From positions 1-64,000 of the forward strand of contig NZ_WTEV01000011.1 of assembly GCF_009795885.1 (NCBI RefSeq): a stretch of 64,000 nt of DNA. Reading direction: 5' to 3'. The position numbers were made by a program, and so were the translations under genes. How positions within the stretch are numbered: position 1 is the stretch's first letter; the number at the start of each line of letters is the position of its first letter. The DNA is from Gilliamella sp. Pas-s25. Its GTDB lineage: Bacteria; Pseudomonadota; Gammaproteobacteria; Enterobacterales; Orbaceae. Below are positions 1 through 7,812 of the stretch, piece by piece. The notes under the pieces were generated by a model. That model ran no database searches and was not told the DNA's origin. It worked only from the letters and a program-made list of their open reading frames with translations.

Positions 1-84
1 GATTGGGACTTCAATTAGATTTTGGACATTTTAAGTTTTAATGATAAAAATAACTTGTATGTCAATCTTCGAAGCCCCACCTTT

Positions 85-699
85 TCATTTCTGCAATACA
101 AATCCATATTTTATTATCGCATTACCATAACTATCTTTACCCACTAGCTCAAAAGTCTGCGGTAACCTTGGCACGGTAATTCGACTTGGATAGGGATTAT
201 GCCGTTGAGAAAAACCATCTGGACCTGTTAATGTAACGCGTATTAATGTGACATCATTATTATCTAGAATTTCCCGTTCACTCCAGTGATACACCCATCG
301 GCGAAAATCACCCCGCTTTATCAATTCCATGCTGGCGGTTATCCCTTCATGCGAAACGGGCTCCCATATCAATTCGTCTACACCTATTCCCTCTATGTAC
401 AAATCAAAATAAAGTTTATCGGCACCTGTGGTTGGAAAATTAAGCGAATATGTTGCTGGGTTGGTTGATTTAACCAAAAATCCTTTTTTGTACTCCATAT
501 CAGGACTTAAATAACGTGTGTTGCTGCTGTCGTCGCCGTTGCAATTACCAGGGCACGAATTTGGCCTTACAAATTTCACTTCCCCCCATTGTGATGGCGG
601 CAGTATTATGGCATCACTGCGATTTCCAACTCGACCATATTGACCAATTAACGCTGGTGAATTCCATGAAGACGACAATAATAATATCGCCAACGTCAA
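85..699 (-). CDS. Putative secreted/surface protein, start uncertain (phase-variable candidate)
   Basis: I do not recognise a named family. The 204-residue frame from a TTG at 699 opens with a hydrophobic run (LTLAILLLSSS) followed by a soluble, Trp/Tyr-rich region, as expected for an exported protein. The frame stays open upstream to 888 without any ATG, GTG or TTG, and passes through six Thr-Ser-Phe repeats and a basic stretch before the hydrophobic run. A good start lies out of frame: an ATG at 905-903 with AGGTGA six bases upstream. Between it and this frame sit three copies of a 7-bp repeat; one more copy, or two fewer, would join them. The gene may therefore be in an off state here, or be a 5'-damaged pseudogene. 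The C-terminus (YGFVLQK) may also be cut short. A decayed paralogue lies just upstream. Surface location is inference. Confidence 0.5.
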   Translation of the reverse strand: MTLAILLLSSSWNSPALIGQYGRVGNRSDAIILPPSQWGEVKFVRPNSCPGNCNGDDSSNTRYLSPDMEYKKGFLVKSTNPATYSLNFPTTGADKLYFDLYIEGIGVDELIWEPVSHEGITASMELIKRGDFRRWVYHWSEREILDNNDVTLIRVTLTGPDGFSQRHNPYPSRITVPRLPQTFELVGKDSYGNAIIKYGFVLQK

Positions 700-752
700 C
701 GGGACTTTTGGAGATAATTTTGATAATAGTTTGAGGGATAACTTCGAAGATA

Positions 753-812
753 TAAATGAGGTAAATGAGGTAAATGAGGTAAATGAGGTAAATGAGGTAA
801 ATGAGGTAAATG
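753..812. repeat. 9-bp tandem repeat, about 6.6 copies
   Basis: The unit AAATGAGGT runs six full times from 754 to 807 and continues for five more bases. Read on the minus strand it is in frame with the downstream gene and encodes Thr-Ser-Phe repeats just before the basic and hydrophobic signal-like segment. Because the unit is a multiple of three, copy-number change would lengthen or shorten the N-terminus without breaking the frame. Confidence 0.9.
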
Positions 813-868
813 CTAAAACTTGTCTAATGTGTCTATTTGATAAATTTAAGACATAGGTTTGCCAGTGC

Positions 869-889
869 TGGTGTCTGGTGTCTGGTGTC
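869..889. repeat. 7-bp tandem repeat, 3 copies (frame-shifting unit)
   Basis: TGGTGTC occurs three times in perfect tandem. It lies between an ATG with a strong ribosome-binding site (ATG at 905-903, minus strand) and the open frame of the secreted-protein gene. The unit is not a multiple of three, so slippage changes the frame. With the present three copies the ATG frame ends after 19 codons at 848-846. Confidence 0.85.
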
Positions 890-902
890 TAAAATGATAA
901 TG

Positions 903-917
903 CATTACGGTTCACCT
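903..917 (-). promoter_or_regulatory. Ribosome-binding site and ATG for the phase-variable candidate
   Basis: On the minus strand AGGTGA at 917-912 is followed after six bases by ATG at 905-903. This is the best translation start near the left-edge gene, but with the current repeat count it reads MHYHFRHQTPDTSTGKPMS and stops. Confidence 0.55.
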
Positions 918-1084
918 GTCAAGTAAATTTATGTTTTATTTCGATTTTTTATGTTTATTTGCTTATTAAATAAGCTGATTTTTAAAACAATTAAAATATA
1001 ACCGTTTTAAAAAAGCTTGTCTAGTTTTTTTGGGCTTTTTTGGTAAAAGTTTGCGATAAGGTAAGGTTAGTTTATTCATTAGAC

Positions 1085-1290
1085 TTGATGTGTTAGTTTA
1101 CTTTTGAACATCGGTTGCTTTTAGACCAGATAGAATAACCCCCTACACTAGAACTACTGATGGCCGTTATACCTTTATAAGTGACTGACGTCCAAGTTAA
1201 CTAACTACCCTGCCTATATCTAAATCAAAATATAATTCCATTAGCGCCTGCGATTGAAAAATTATGGCCATAAGATGCAAGCGTACAGTA
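1085..1290 (-). pseudogene. Decayed paralogue of the left-edge secreted-protein gene
   Basis: Minus-strand translation gives fragments matching the neighbouring gene in order: SYGHNFSIAGAN aligns with TYSLNFPTTGAD, ELYFDLDIG (after a frame change) with KLYFDLYIE, and LTWTSVTYKGITA (after another change) with LIWEPVSHEGITA. Stops and at least one frameshift interrupt it. It is in the same orientation and upstream of the intact copy, so the two look like members of a former tandem family. Boundaries are approximate. Confidence 0.6.
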
Positions 1291-1700
1291 TCGTTAAAAA
1301 ATTATGTACAACTCTTTGGTCTGAAAATTTTGTAAGGATTTGTTAAACACAATTAATGGTAATCTTCATTGAGCTTTTAGTGAAAAGTTTTGCAAACCTT
1401 GTCAAAAACTTTCAGATAACTATGCGTTTGAATATGAAAATTATTTTTGTTTTAGGAAGCTATTTTTGTTTCGGGTATTTTGTGTTTAGATGATTTTATT
1501 ATTACGCCGATTATCACGCTTGAAAGGTAGCTAATTTGAAATGGATTTTGGGGCAAAATAGAAAACATCCGCAAAAAGATTGAGCTAGCGACGCAATTTT
1601 ACTTCAAATTTTTTACATTCTTTTTTATAAAAAACCATTCTCCCCTTTTATGCAATCAGTGACAATTTGTCAGTTTGTCGGTATTATATTGGACATTTTA
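1291..1700. other. Non-coding AT-rich stretch before argS
   Basis: I see no credible open frame or RNA gene here. The right end should hold the argS promoter: a perfect TATAAT at 1702-1707 lies 14 bases before the GTG start, so either the leader is very short or this is not the true -10. Confidence 0.4.
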
Positions 1701-1721
1701 TTATAATCGATTAGGTTTAGT

Positions 1722-3455
1722 GTGAATATTCAACAATTATTAACGCAACGTGTTTCGCAAGCGATGATTATGGCGGGTGCAGATAAAAACTGCGATGCTC
1801 TAATTAAGCAATCAGCTAAAGCACAATTTGGTGATTACCAAGCGAATGGCATTATGGCTGTTGCCAAAAAACTCGGAATGCTCCCTCGGGATCTTGCTCA
1901 GGCGGTTTTACAACATCTCGATATTAATGATATCGCTGAAAAAGTTGAAATTGCCGGTCCTGGTTTTATCAATATCTTTTTAAAAAATAGCTGGATTGCT
2001 GAGCAAAATGAAATTGCTTTAAACAGTGATAAACTTAATATTACTTTGCCGGCAAAACCGCAAACAGTTGTGGTTGACTATTCAGCGCCTAATGTCGCCA
2101 AAGAGATGCATGTCGGGCATTTGCGATCAACCATCATTGGTGATGCCAGTGTTCGCGTTTTATCGTTTTTAGGGCATAACGTTATTCGTGCCAACCATGT
2201 TGGTGATTGGGGAACCCAGTTTGGTATGTTAATTGCGTATCTTGAAAAAATGCAAAATGAGCATGCCAATGATATGGATCTTTCAGATTTAGAATCTTTC
2301 TATCGCGCTGCCAAAAAATACTATGACGAAGACGAAGTGTTTGCCGAAAAAGCCCGTAACTATGTAGTAAAACTGCAAGGCGGTGATGAGTATTGTCGCG
2401 AGATGTGGCGAAAGTTGGTTGATATTACCATGACGCAAAATATTGCCACTTATAAACGTTTAAATGTTACGTTATCGCTTGAAGACACCATGGGTGAAAG
2501 CATCTATAACAGTATGCTACCGGGTATTGTTGCCGATTTAAAACAAAAAGGGCTTGCCGTTGAAAGCGAAGGCGCGATTGTTGTGTTTTTAGATGAATAT
2601 AAAAACAAAGAAGGCGAACCGATGGGTGTTATCATCCAAAAACGGGATGGCGGCTATCTTTATGCCACAACCGATATTGCTTGCGCAAAATACCGTTACG
2701 AAACGTTACACGCTGATCGCATCCTTTATTATACTGATTCTCGCCAACATCAGCATTTGGAGCAAGTTTGGACAATTATTCATAAAGCCAACTATGTACC
2801 AGAATCATTAAAACTTGAGCACCATATGTTTGGCATGATGCTAGGTAAAGACGGTAAACCGTTTAAAACACGTTCTGGCGATACCGTTAAATTAAATGAT
2901 TTGCTAGATGAAGCTTGTGAACGTGCGACAACATTAATTCGTAGCAAAAATCCTGACGTAACTGAAAGCGAGCTTGCCGAAATCGTCGATGCAGTGGCTA
3001 TTGGTGCAGTTAAATATGCCGATCTTTCTAAAAATCGTACCACCGATTATGTTTTTGATTGGGATAATATGCTGTCATTTGAAGGCAATACCGCACCTTA
3101 TTTACAATATGCTTATACCCGAGTGTTATCAATATTTAAAAAATCGAATATTACCGAAGACAGCTTAACAGGTAATATTTATTTAGAAACCGATAAGGAG
3201 CGTGCCTTAGCAATTCGTTTAATTCAATTTGACGAAACAATTTCAACCGTAGCAAGGGAAGGTACGCCGCATGTGCTTTGTGCTTATCTTTATGACATTG
3301 CAACGCTGTTTTCAAGTTTTTATGAAAACTGCCCAATTTTAACGGCCGACAGCGAAAGCTTAATGCAAAGCCGCTTGAAATTGGCTTGTTTAACAGCGAA
3401 AACACTGAAAATTGGTCTTGATATGTTAGGTATTAAGACGGTTGATAAAATGTAG
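1722..3455 (+). CDS. argS: Arginine--tRNA ligase
   Basis: Class I aminoacyl-tRNA synthetase that charges tRNA-Arg with arginine in the cytoplasm. The 577 residues match the usual proteobacterial length. An N-terminal Add-1-type tRNA-contact domain is followed by the signature HVGH at about residues 130-133 ([13 protein letters not shown]) and by [17 protein letters not shown], the region that stands in for KMSKS in this enzyme. The C-terminus is the helical anticodon-binding domain, ending LGIKTVDKM. The start is a GTG at 1722, the only reasonable start giving the full N-terminus. The gene stands alone between a non-coding region and pbpC, with a stem-loop after its stop. Confidence 0.98.
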   Translation: MNIQQLLTQRVSQAMIMAGADKNCDALIKQSAKAQFGDYQANGIMAVAKKLGMLPRDLAQAVLQHLDINDIAEKVEIAGPGFINIFLKNSWIAEQNEIALNSDKLNITLPAKPQTVVVDYSAPNVAKEMHVGHLRSTIIGDASVRVLSFLGHNVIRANHVGDWGTQFGMLIAYLEKMQNEHANDMDLSDLESFYRAAKKYYDEDEVFAEKARNYVVKLQGGDEYCREMWRKLVDITMTQNIATYKRLNVTLSLEDTMGESIYNSMLPGIVADLKQKGLAVESEGAIVVFLDEYKNKEGEPMGVIIQKRDGGYLYATTDIACAKYRYETLHADRILYYTDSRQHQHLEQVWTIIHKANYVPESLKLEHHMFGMMLGKDGKPFKTRSGDTVKLNDLLDEACERATTLIRSKNPDVTESELAEIVDAVAIGAVKYADLSKNRTTDYVFDWDNMLSFEGNTAPYLQYAYTRVLSIFKKSNITEDSLTGNIYLETDKERALAIRLIQFDETISTVAREGTPHVLCAYLYDIATLFSSFYENCPILTADSESLMQSRLKLACLTAKTLKIGLDMLGIKTVDKM

Positions 3456-3462
3456 TTAAACC

Positions 3463-3495
3463 GCCACCGATGTGAATGCATGGGTGGCAGCTTTT
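3463..3495 (+). terminator. Stem-loop after argS
   Basis: GCCACC at 3463-3468 pairs with GGTGGC at 3483-3488 and is followed by AGCTTTT. It lies between the argS stop and the likely pbpC start, so it probably ends argS transcripts at least in part. Confidence 0.55.
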
Positions 3496-3529
3496 GCTAA
3501 CATACCTAACATTTTCGACTATTAACTCA

Positions 3530-5869
3530 ATGATCAGGTTTATTGTTCGTCATCAAAATAAATTAATGGCTTTGTTGCTGTTATTTATTACAATTTTTAC
3601 TATTCGTATATATCCACATTCCCCTCTTTCAGAGTCACTGAGTTTTTCAAAGCGCTATTATGATGACAGTAACCAGCTAATTCGCATGACATTAGCCAAT
3701 GATGATCGTTATCGTTTATGGACGCCTTTAGAAAATATTTCGCCCGATATTGTTAATGGTTTGTTACTGCACGAAGATCAGTGGTTTTATTATCATATTG
3801 GTGTTAATCCATTTAGTTTGATGCGCGCTTTTGGCGCAACTTATTTGACTGGAGGAAATCGTCAAGGCGCATCCACAATCACCATGCAACTGGCACGCAT
3901 GCATTGGCAGTTAAACACTAGAACTATTGGCGGTAAATTGCATCAAATTGCTAGAGCAATTCAGTTAGAACTGATGTATTCCAAGCATGATATTTTAGAG
4001 GCTTATTTAAATTATGCGCCTTTTGGACGCAATATTGAAAGCGTTGGCGCGGCATCATTTATTTACTTTAATAAACCACCTGCGCAAGTTAATTTGCCCG
4101 AAGCATTAACGCTGGTGGTTTTACCGCAATCACCAACCTATCGGGTTGATCGTAAAACAGGATTTGCAGGTACAGCGTTAGTTAAAGCAAGAAATCAATT
4201 ATTTGATCGTTGGCAAGAAAAATATCATGTTGATAGCCATATTGCGGCGCTTTTTTCGCAAAAGTTGGTTTTACGTCAACCAGAACGAGTGCCCTTTGTG
4301 GCGCCCCATTTTGTGAATCAAATTATTCACCAGCAACACGACCAAAACCAAGAAGTCAAAACCACATTAGACAGCAATCTGCAAAAAATCATCCATCGCC
4401 AAGTCAACGCGTTTATTGAGCGCAATCGTTTGAAAGGCATTAATAATGCCTCCGTGCTTTTGGTTGATACTCAAACAATGAAGGTTAAAGCACTAATCGG
4501 GTCGGCTAATTATTTTGATAATTCAATTCAAGGTCAAGTGAACGGCACACTTGCCAAACGTTCGCCCGGCTCTACACTTAAACCGTTTATTTATGCTCTT
4601 GGCATTGATCAAGGTGTTTTGCATCCGCGCACCATTTTAAAGGATGTGGCAACCGATTTTGGTTCATATACACCCGAAAATTTCGATCGCAACTTTCGTG
4701 GCCCTATTTCGGCTACCGATGCGTTAATTCATAGCCGTAATATTCCTGCGGTATGGGTTGCATCAAAATTGAATAATCCCACTTTTTACCAATTTTTAGT
4801 CAACGCCCATATCCAAAAGCTTGCCGACGAAGCACATTATGGCTTGTCTTTAGTATTGGGTGGCGGTGAAGTGAGCCCGCAAGAATTAGTCAGCTTATAT
4901 GCCATGCTAGCCAATGAGGGACGCTGGCAACCACTGCAATTTACCGAATCGGAAACACTCCCCGAACCGCAAAAGTTGTTAAGCCCGCAAGCGGCATTTA
5001 TGACTATCGACATGTTAAAACAAAATACCCGTCCACAAGATGTGCTGAGTAAAATGCAAAAAAATGTAGTGCCTGTTGCTTGGAAGACGGGTACTTCATG
5101 GGGCTTTCGTGATGCTTGGACAGCAGGGACTTTTGGACACTATGCGATGGTGGTTTGGCTTGGTAACTTTGATGGTAGTGGTAATAATGCCTTTGTAGGT
5201 GTCGATGCTGCCACACCACTTTTTTTCAATATCGTTGATAGTATTAACGCTTATTATCCTAACTTGCGTGCCCCTAATCGCCCATTACCGCCAAATTTAA
5301 AACGCATTGATATCTGCTTAACTAGTGGCAATTTACTGACCCAGTGGTGTAAAGCAAAAGGTAAAACATGGTTTATTCCTGGGGTTTCCCCCATTAATCC
5401 TGATACTATTTTCAGACCTGTTATGGTCGATAATAAAACGGGCAAAGCGGTTTGTCCACCTTATGATTTAACGACATCTCACTTAGCCGTTTTTGAATAT
5501 TGGCCGTCCGATTTAGCCGCTATTTTTGCTAAAGCTGGTATCCCCAAAAAAGTGCCACCCTCAACAAAACATTGCCATTCATCACAAAATTATTTAGGTG
5601 AACCACCCAAAATAACTTCACCACTCAAAAATGTGGTTTATCAATTTAGAACAACAAAACAAAAAAATGAACAAATTAGTTTTACCGCTAATAGTGATGG
5701 CGATGTTAAAACACTTTATTGGTTTGTCAATGATAGTTTTATTGGGCAAACCGATCCCCGAAAGGCAATTAGCTGGATCCCAACACAAAGCGGAACGTTC
5801 AAAATATTAGTGCTTGATGACTTGGGGCGAAGTGATTCACGAAGTGTAAAAATCGAACTCTTTGATTAA
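3530..5869 (+). CDS. pbpC: Penicillin-binding protein 1C
   Basis: Bifunctional inner-membrane peptidoglycan synthase. After a short cytoplasmic tail and one membrane segment (about residues 11-27) comes a GT51 glycosyltransferase domain with the catalytic-type HEDQWFYYH at about 81-89 and GASTITMQLARM at about 113-124. The transpeptidase domain has SxxK (STLK, about 348-351), SRN (about 402-404) and KTGTSWGFRDAW. The C-terminal region matches the PBP1C-specific C-terminal domain. I chose the ATG at 3530 (779 aa); an in-frame ATG at 3476 would add 18 residues encoded by the argS stem-loop. The alpha-2-macroglobulin gene that often precedes pbpC is absent here. Confidence 0.95.
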   Translation: MIRFIVRHQNKLMALLLLFITIFTIRIYPHSPLSESLSFSKRYYDDSNQLIRMTLANDDRYRLWTPLENISPDIVNGLLLHEDQWFYYHIGVNPFSLMRAFGATYLTGGNRQGASTITMQLARMHWQLNTRTIGGKLHQIARAIQLELMYSKHDILEAYLNYAPFGRNIESVGAASFIYFNKPPAQVNLPEALTLVVLPQSPTYRVDRKTGFAGTALVKARNQLFDRWQEKYHVDSHIAALFSQKLVLRQPERVPFVAPHFVNQIIHQQHDQNQEVKTTLDSNLQKIIHRQVNAFIERNRLKGINNASVLLVDTQTMKVKALIGSANYFDNSIQGQVNGTLAKRSPGSTLKPFIYALGIDQGVLHPRTILKDVATDFGSYTPENFDRNFRGPISATDALIHSRNIPAVWVASKLNNPTFYQFLVNAHIQKLADEAHYGLSLVLGGGEVSPQELVSLYAMLANEGRWQPLQFTESETLPEPQKLLSPQAAFMTIDMLKQNTRPQDVLSKMQKNVVPVAWKTGTSWGFRDAWTAGTFGHYAMVVWLGNFDGSGNNAFVGVDAATPLFFNIVDSINAYYPNLRAPNRPLPPNLKRIDICLTSGNLLTQWCKAKGKTWFIPGVSPINPDTIFRPVMVDNKTGKAVCPPYDLTTSHLAVFEYWPSDLAAIFAKAGIPKKVPPSTKHCHSSQNYLGEPPKITSPLKNVVYQFRTTKQKNEQISFTANSDGDVKTLYWFVNDSFIGQTDPRKAISWIPTQSGTFKILVLDDLGRSDSRSVKIELFD

Positions 5870-5876
5870 TAAACAT

Positions 5877-5904
5877 GATAGTTAACCTTAAGTCGCTAAC
5901 TATC
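5877..5904. terminator. Stem-loop between convergent pbpC and the monooxygenase gene
   Basis: GATAGTTA at 5877-5884 pairs with TAACTATC at 5897-5904. It sits between two convergent genes and could serve both, although the T-tract on either side is poor. Confidence 0.4.
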
Positions 5905-5920
5905 GTAATCAACTTTTAAG

Positions 5921-6211
5921 CTACATGATTTGTTTAACTATATTAATTTCTAACCCATCAACGTGATCTTTAGCAAAGTTGGCAAATTCGACAAAATGAG
6001 GCGTTGCATTGTGAAAATCAATTGCCTGCTGTGAAGCCCATGTTTCGATCACAATAAAGATGTTAGGGTTATCAATGCTTTGATTAAGTTCATAGCGTAC
6101 ACAACCTGTTTCGGCCCTGCTATCTGTGACTAATCGTTTAAATATCGCTTGAAATGCCTCATAAAATTCTGGTTTAACGGTGATTGTAGCAACAATATTT
6201 AATTGACTCAT
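5921..6211 (-). CDS. Antibiotic biosynthesis monooxygenase (ABM) family protein
   Basis: A 96-residue protein with the ferredoxin-like ABM fold pattern: LNIVATITVKPE at the N-terminus, ETGCVRYELNQS in the middle, and FIVIETWASQQAIDFHNATPHF, the conserved E-W plus H-x4-H-F region. Relatives act as dimeric cofactor-free monooxygenases, quinol oxidases (YgiN type) or dehalogenating enzymes; the substrate cannot be told from sequence. It has its own AT-rich upstream region and is convergent with pbpC. Confidence 0.85.
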   Translation of the reverse strand: MSQLNIVATITVKPEFYEAFQAIFKRLVTDSRAETGCVRYELNQSIDNPNIFIVIETWASQQAIDFHNATPHFVEFANFAKDHVDGLEINIVKQIM

Positions 6212-6527
6212 ATTTACTCTCCTCTATTTCAAAATAATTGATTAGCACACTATACGCTTAGTATGACGAAGAATCTAAAATAGAATAATGAAATGAATAA
6301 TCTCATTTTTGTGACAATCAATTATTATTATTAAATAATTAGTTATCATTTAAATTCTTATTTTTATCAGTAATTAGCTTTTATAAAATGCTTTTATATA
6401 GTAGAAAATCTAAAAAATAATACTTTAACTATTTCATTTATTTATATATTTTATCAATTATAGTGCTTGCTATTAAAAATATTTTGGTTAGAATTTCTGC
6501 AATTTTAATCGATTAGGTATAAGCGCA
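6212..6527. other. AT-rich intergenic region, divergent promoters
   Basis: Very AT-rich with no credible open frame. It separates two divergently transcribed units and must hold their promoters. A 13-bp block, TAATCGATTAGGT at 6506-6518, is repeated exactly upstream of argS at 1704-1716. Confidence 0.4.
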
Positions 6528-6641
6528 ATGAACACTTGTAAATCAATAATCCTACTAAATAAAATTATTGATATTACTTTTATCCTCCTTTTTGGGGGAT
6601 TTTTTTTGCCTACTCTGCTCGGTTTTATCCACTTTATTTAA
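6528..6641 (+). CDS. Possible 37-residue hydrophobic leader peptide
   Basis: An ATG at 6528 opens a 37-codon frame (MNTCKSIILLNK..., ending GFIHFI) that spans a terminator-like hairpin and stops 25 bases before the amidohydrolase start. The product would be almost entirely hydrophobic. It could be a leader whose translation controls the hairpin, a small membrane protein, or chance in AT-rich DNA. No clear Shine-Dalgarno precedes it. Confidence 0.25.
   Translation: MNTCKSIILLNKIIDITFILLFGGFFLPTLLGFIHFI
6582..6607 (+). terminator. Attenuator-like hairpin upstream of the amidohydrolase gene
   Basis: ATCCTCC (6582-6588) can pair with GGGGGAT (6594-6600), with one G-U pair, around a five-T loop, and is followed at once by seven Ts. 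It lies 60 bases upstream of the amidohydrolase ATG and after a plausible start of transcription, the layout of a transcription attenuator. Confidence 0.55.
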
Positions 6642-6666
6642 AATGATTAAATTGTAGAGGCACATT

Positions 6667-7683
6667 ATGATTGAACATAAAAATATGTTGTTAACCACAA
6701 GAGACCAAAGTTTAAAAGCCTATTTAATGAATAAAATTAAACAAAATGGCGGATGGGTTAATGCACATATGCATGCCGATCGTGCTTTTACTATTTCGGT
6801 TGATAGTTTTGATGTTTATCAAAAACAGACCTTAATTGAAAAATGGGATACATTAGATAAAGTCAAAGCATCAATGAGCGAAGACGATTACTATCGCCAT
6901 TTTAGTATGGCGGTTGAACGGATGATTGAGCAAGGCGTAAGTGCAATGGGATCGTTTGTTGATATTGACCCTATCGCTCAAGAACGAGCAATTAAAGGGG
7001 CGTTAAGAGCACGCGAAACCTATAAAAATGACATCACTATAAAATTAGTCAATCAAACACTCAAAGGCGTTATCGATAAACAGGCGCGTTATTGGTTCGA
7101 TAAAGGCGCTGATTTAGTTGATATTATTGGCGGTTTACCACGTCGTGATGAGCGCGATCATGGCGAAGGGATGGGACTTAAACATCTTGATGTGCTAATG
7201 CAAACAGGTAAATCATTAGGCAAAATGGTGCATGTACATGTTGACCAGTTTAATTCCCAAGATGAGATCGAAACGGAACAGCTTACCGATAAAACCCTTG
7301 AACATGGTATGCATGGTCGCGTTGTTGCTATTCATAGCATTTCGATCACAGCCCACAGTTTAGAATATCGCCAAAAACTCTATAAAAAAATGAAAGAAGC
7401 CAAAATGATGGTCATTGCCTGCCCTTTTGCTTGGATCGATAGCCCACGCCGTGAAGAACAAGGTCCTACTCGTAACTCACTCACCCCTGTTGATGAACTA
7501 GCTGCTGCTGGTATTCCTGTTGCCATTGGTACAGATAATGTTAGTGATTATATGTTGCCATTCTCAACTGGCAATATGTGGGAAGAGCTTAAATTGTTAG
7601 TGACCGGATGTCGTTATACTGATTTAGATAATGTAATTAATGTAGCAACCAAAAATGGACGAATGGTACTTGGGCTTGAATAG
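6667..7683 (+). CDS. Amidohydrolase, cytosine deaminase-like
   Basis: A 338-residue metal-dependent hydrolase of the amidohydrolase superfamily. Candidate metal or active-site residues are HMH (in NAHMHADRAF), HVHVD near the middle, the His of AIHSIS and the Asp of IGTDNVSD. This order matches cytosine deaminases and related deaminases that act on nucleobase-like or triazine rings. One feature differs: CodA has HVHVDE, where the Glu is the proton shuttle, and this protein has HVHVDQ. The substrate is therefore open. The protein starts close to the first metal motif and lacks most of the usual N-terminal beta sandwich. ATG start with GTAGAGG upstream. Expression may be attenuated by the hairpin in its leader. 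Confidence 0.75.
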   Translation: MIEHKNMLLTTRDQSLKAYLMNKIKQNGGWVNAHMHADRAFTISVDSFDVYQKQTLIEKWDTLDKVKASMSEDDYYRHFSMAVERMIEQGVSAMGSFVDIDPIAQERAIKGALRARETYKNDITIKLVNQTLKGVIDKQARYWFDKGADLVDIIGGLPRRDERDHGEGMGLKHLDVLMQTGKSLGKMVHVHVDQFNSQDEIETEQLTDKTLEHGMHGRVVAIHSISITAHSLEYRQKLYKKMKEAKMMVIACPFAWIDSPRREEQGPTRNSLTPVDELAAAGIPVAIGTDNVSDYMLPFSTGNMWEELKLLVTGCRYTDLDNVINVATKNGRMVLGLE

Positions 7684-7706
7684 TTAATCATCTTTATTAC
7701 ATAAAA

Positions 7707-7737
7707 ACCCCACAAACAAAATAATGTTGTTTGTGGG
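7707..7737. terminator. Bidirectional terminator
   Basis: A strong stem (CCCACAAACAA pairing with TTGTTTGTGGG) lies between the convergent amidohydrolase and lipoprotein genes, with A-rich sequence before and T-rich sequence after it. Confidence 0.8.
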
Positions 7738-7812
7738 ATATTATTTTGCTTTGCATCACACTGATGTGATTAGATTATCTTCTCTAAAAATTTAAATATA
7801 AACTTTAATTAG

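Noticed and set aside
286-734. Two short plus-strand frames opposite the left-edge gene
   Set aside because: Composition is unlike coding sequence, and they overlap the better supported minus-strand gene.
753-812. Each 9-bp unit contains GAGGTAAATG, which looks like a ribosome site plus ATG on the plus strand
   Set aside because: No plus-strand gene follows; the frames end quickly and the minus-strand reading explains the repeat.
3476-3529. Longer N-terminus for pbpC
   Set aside because: The extra 18 residues are encoded by the argS stem-loop and are not expected in PBP1C; the ATG at 3530 gives the usual cytoplasmic tail and membrane helix.
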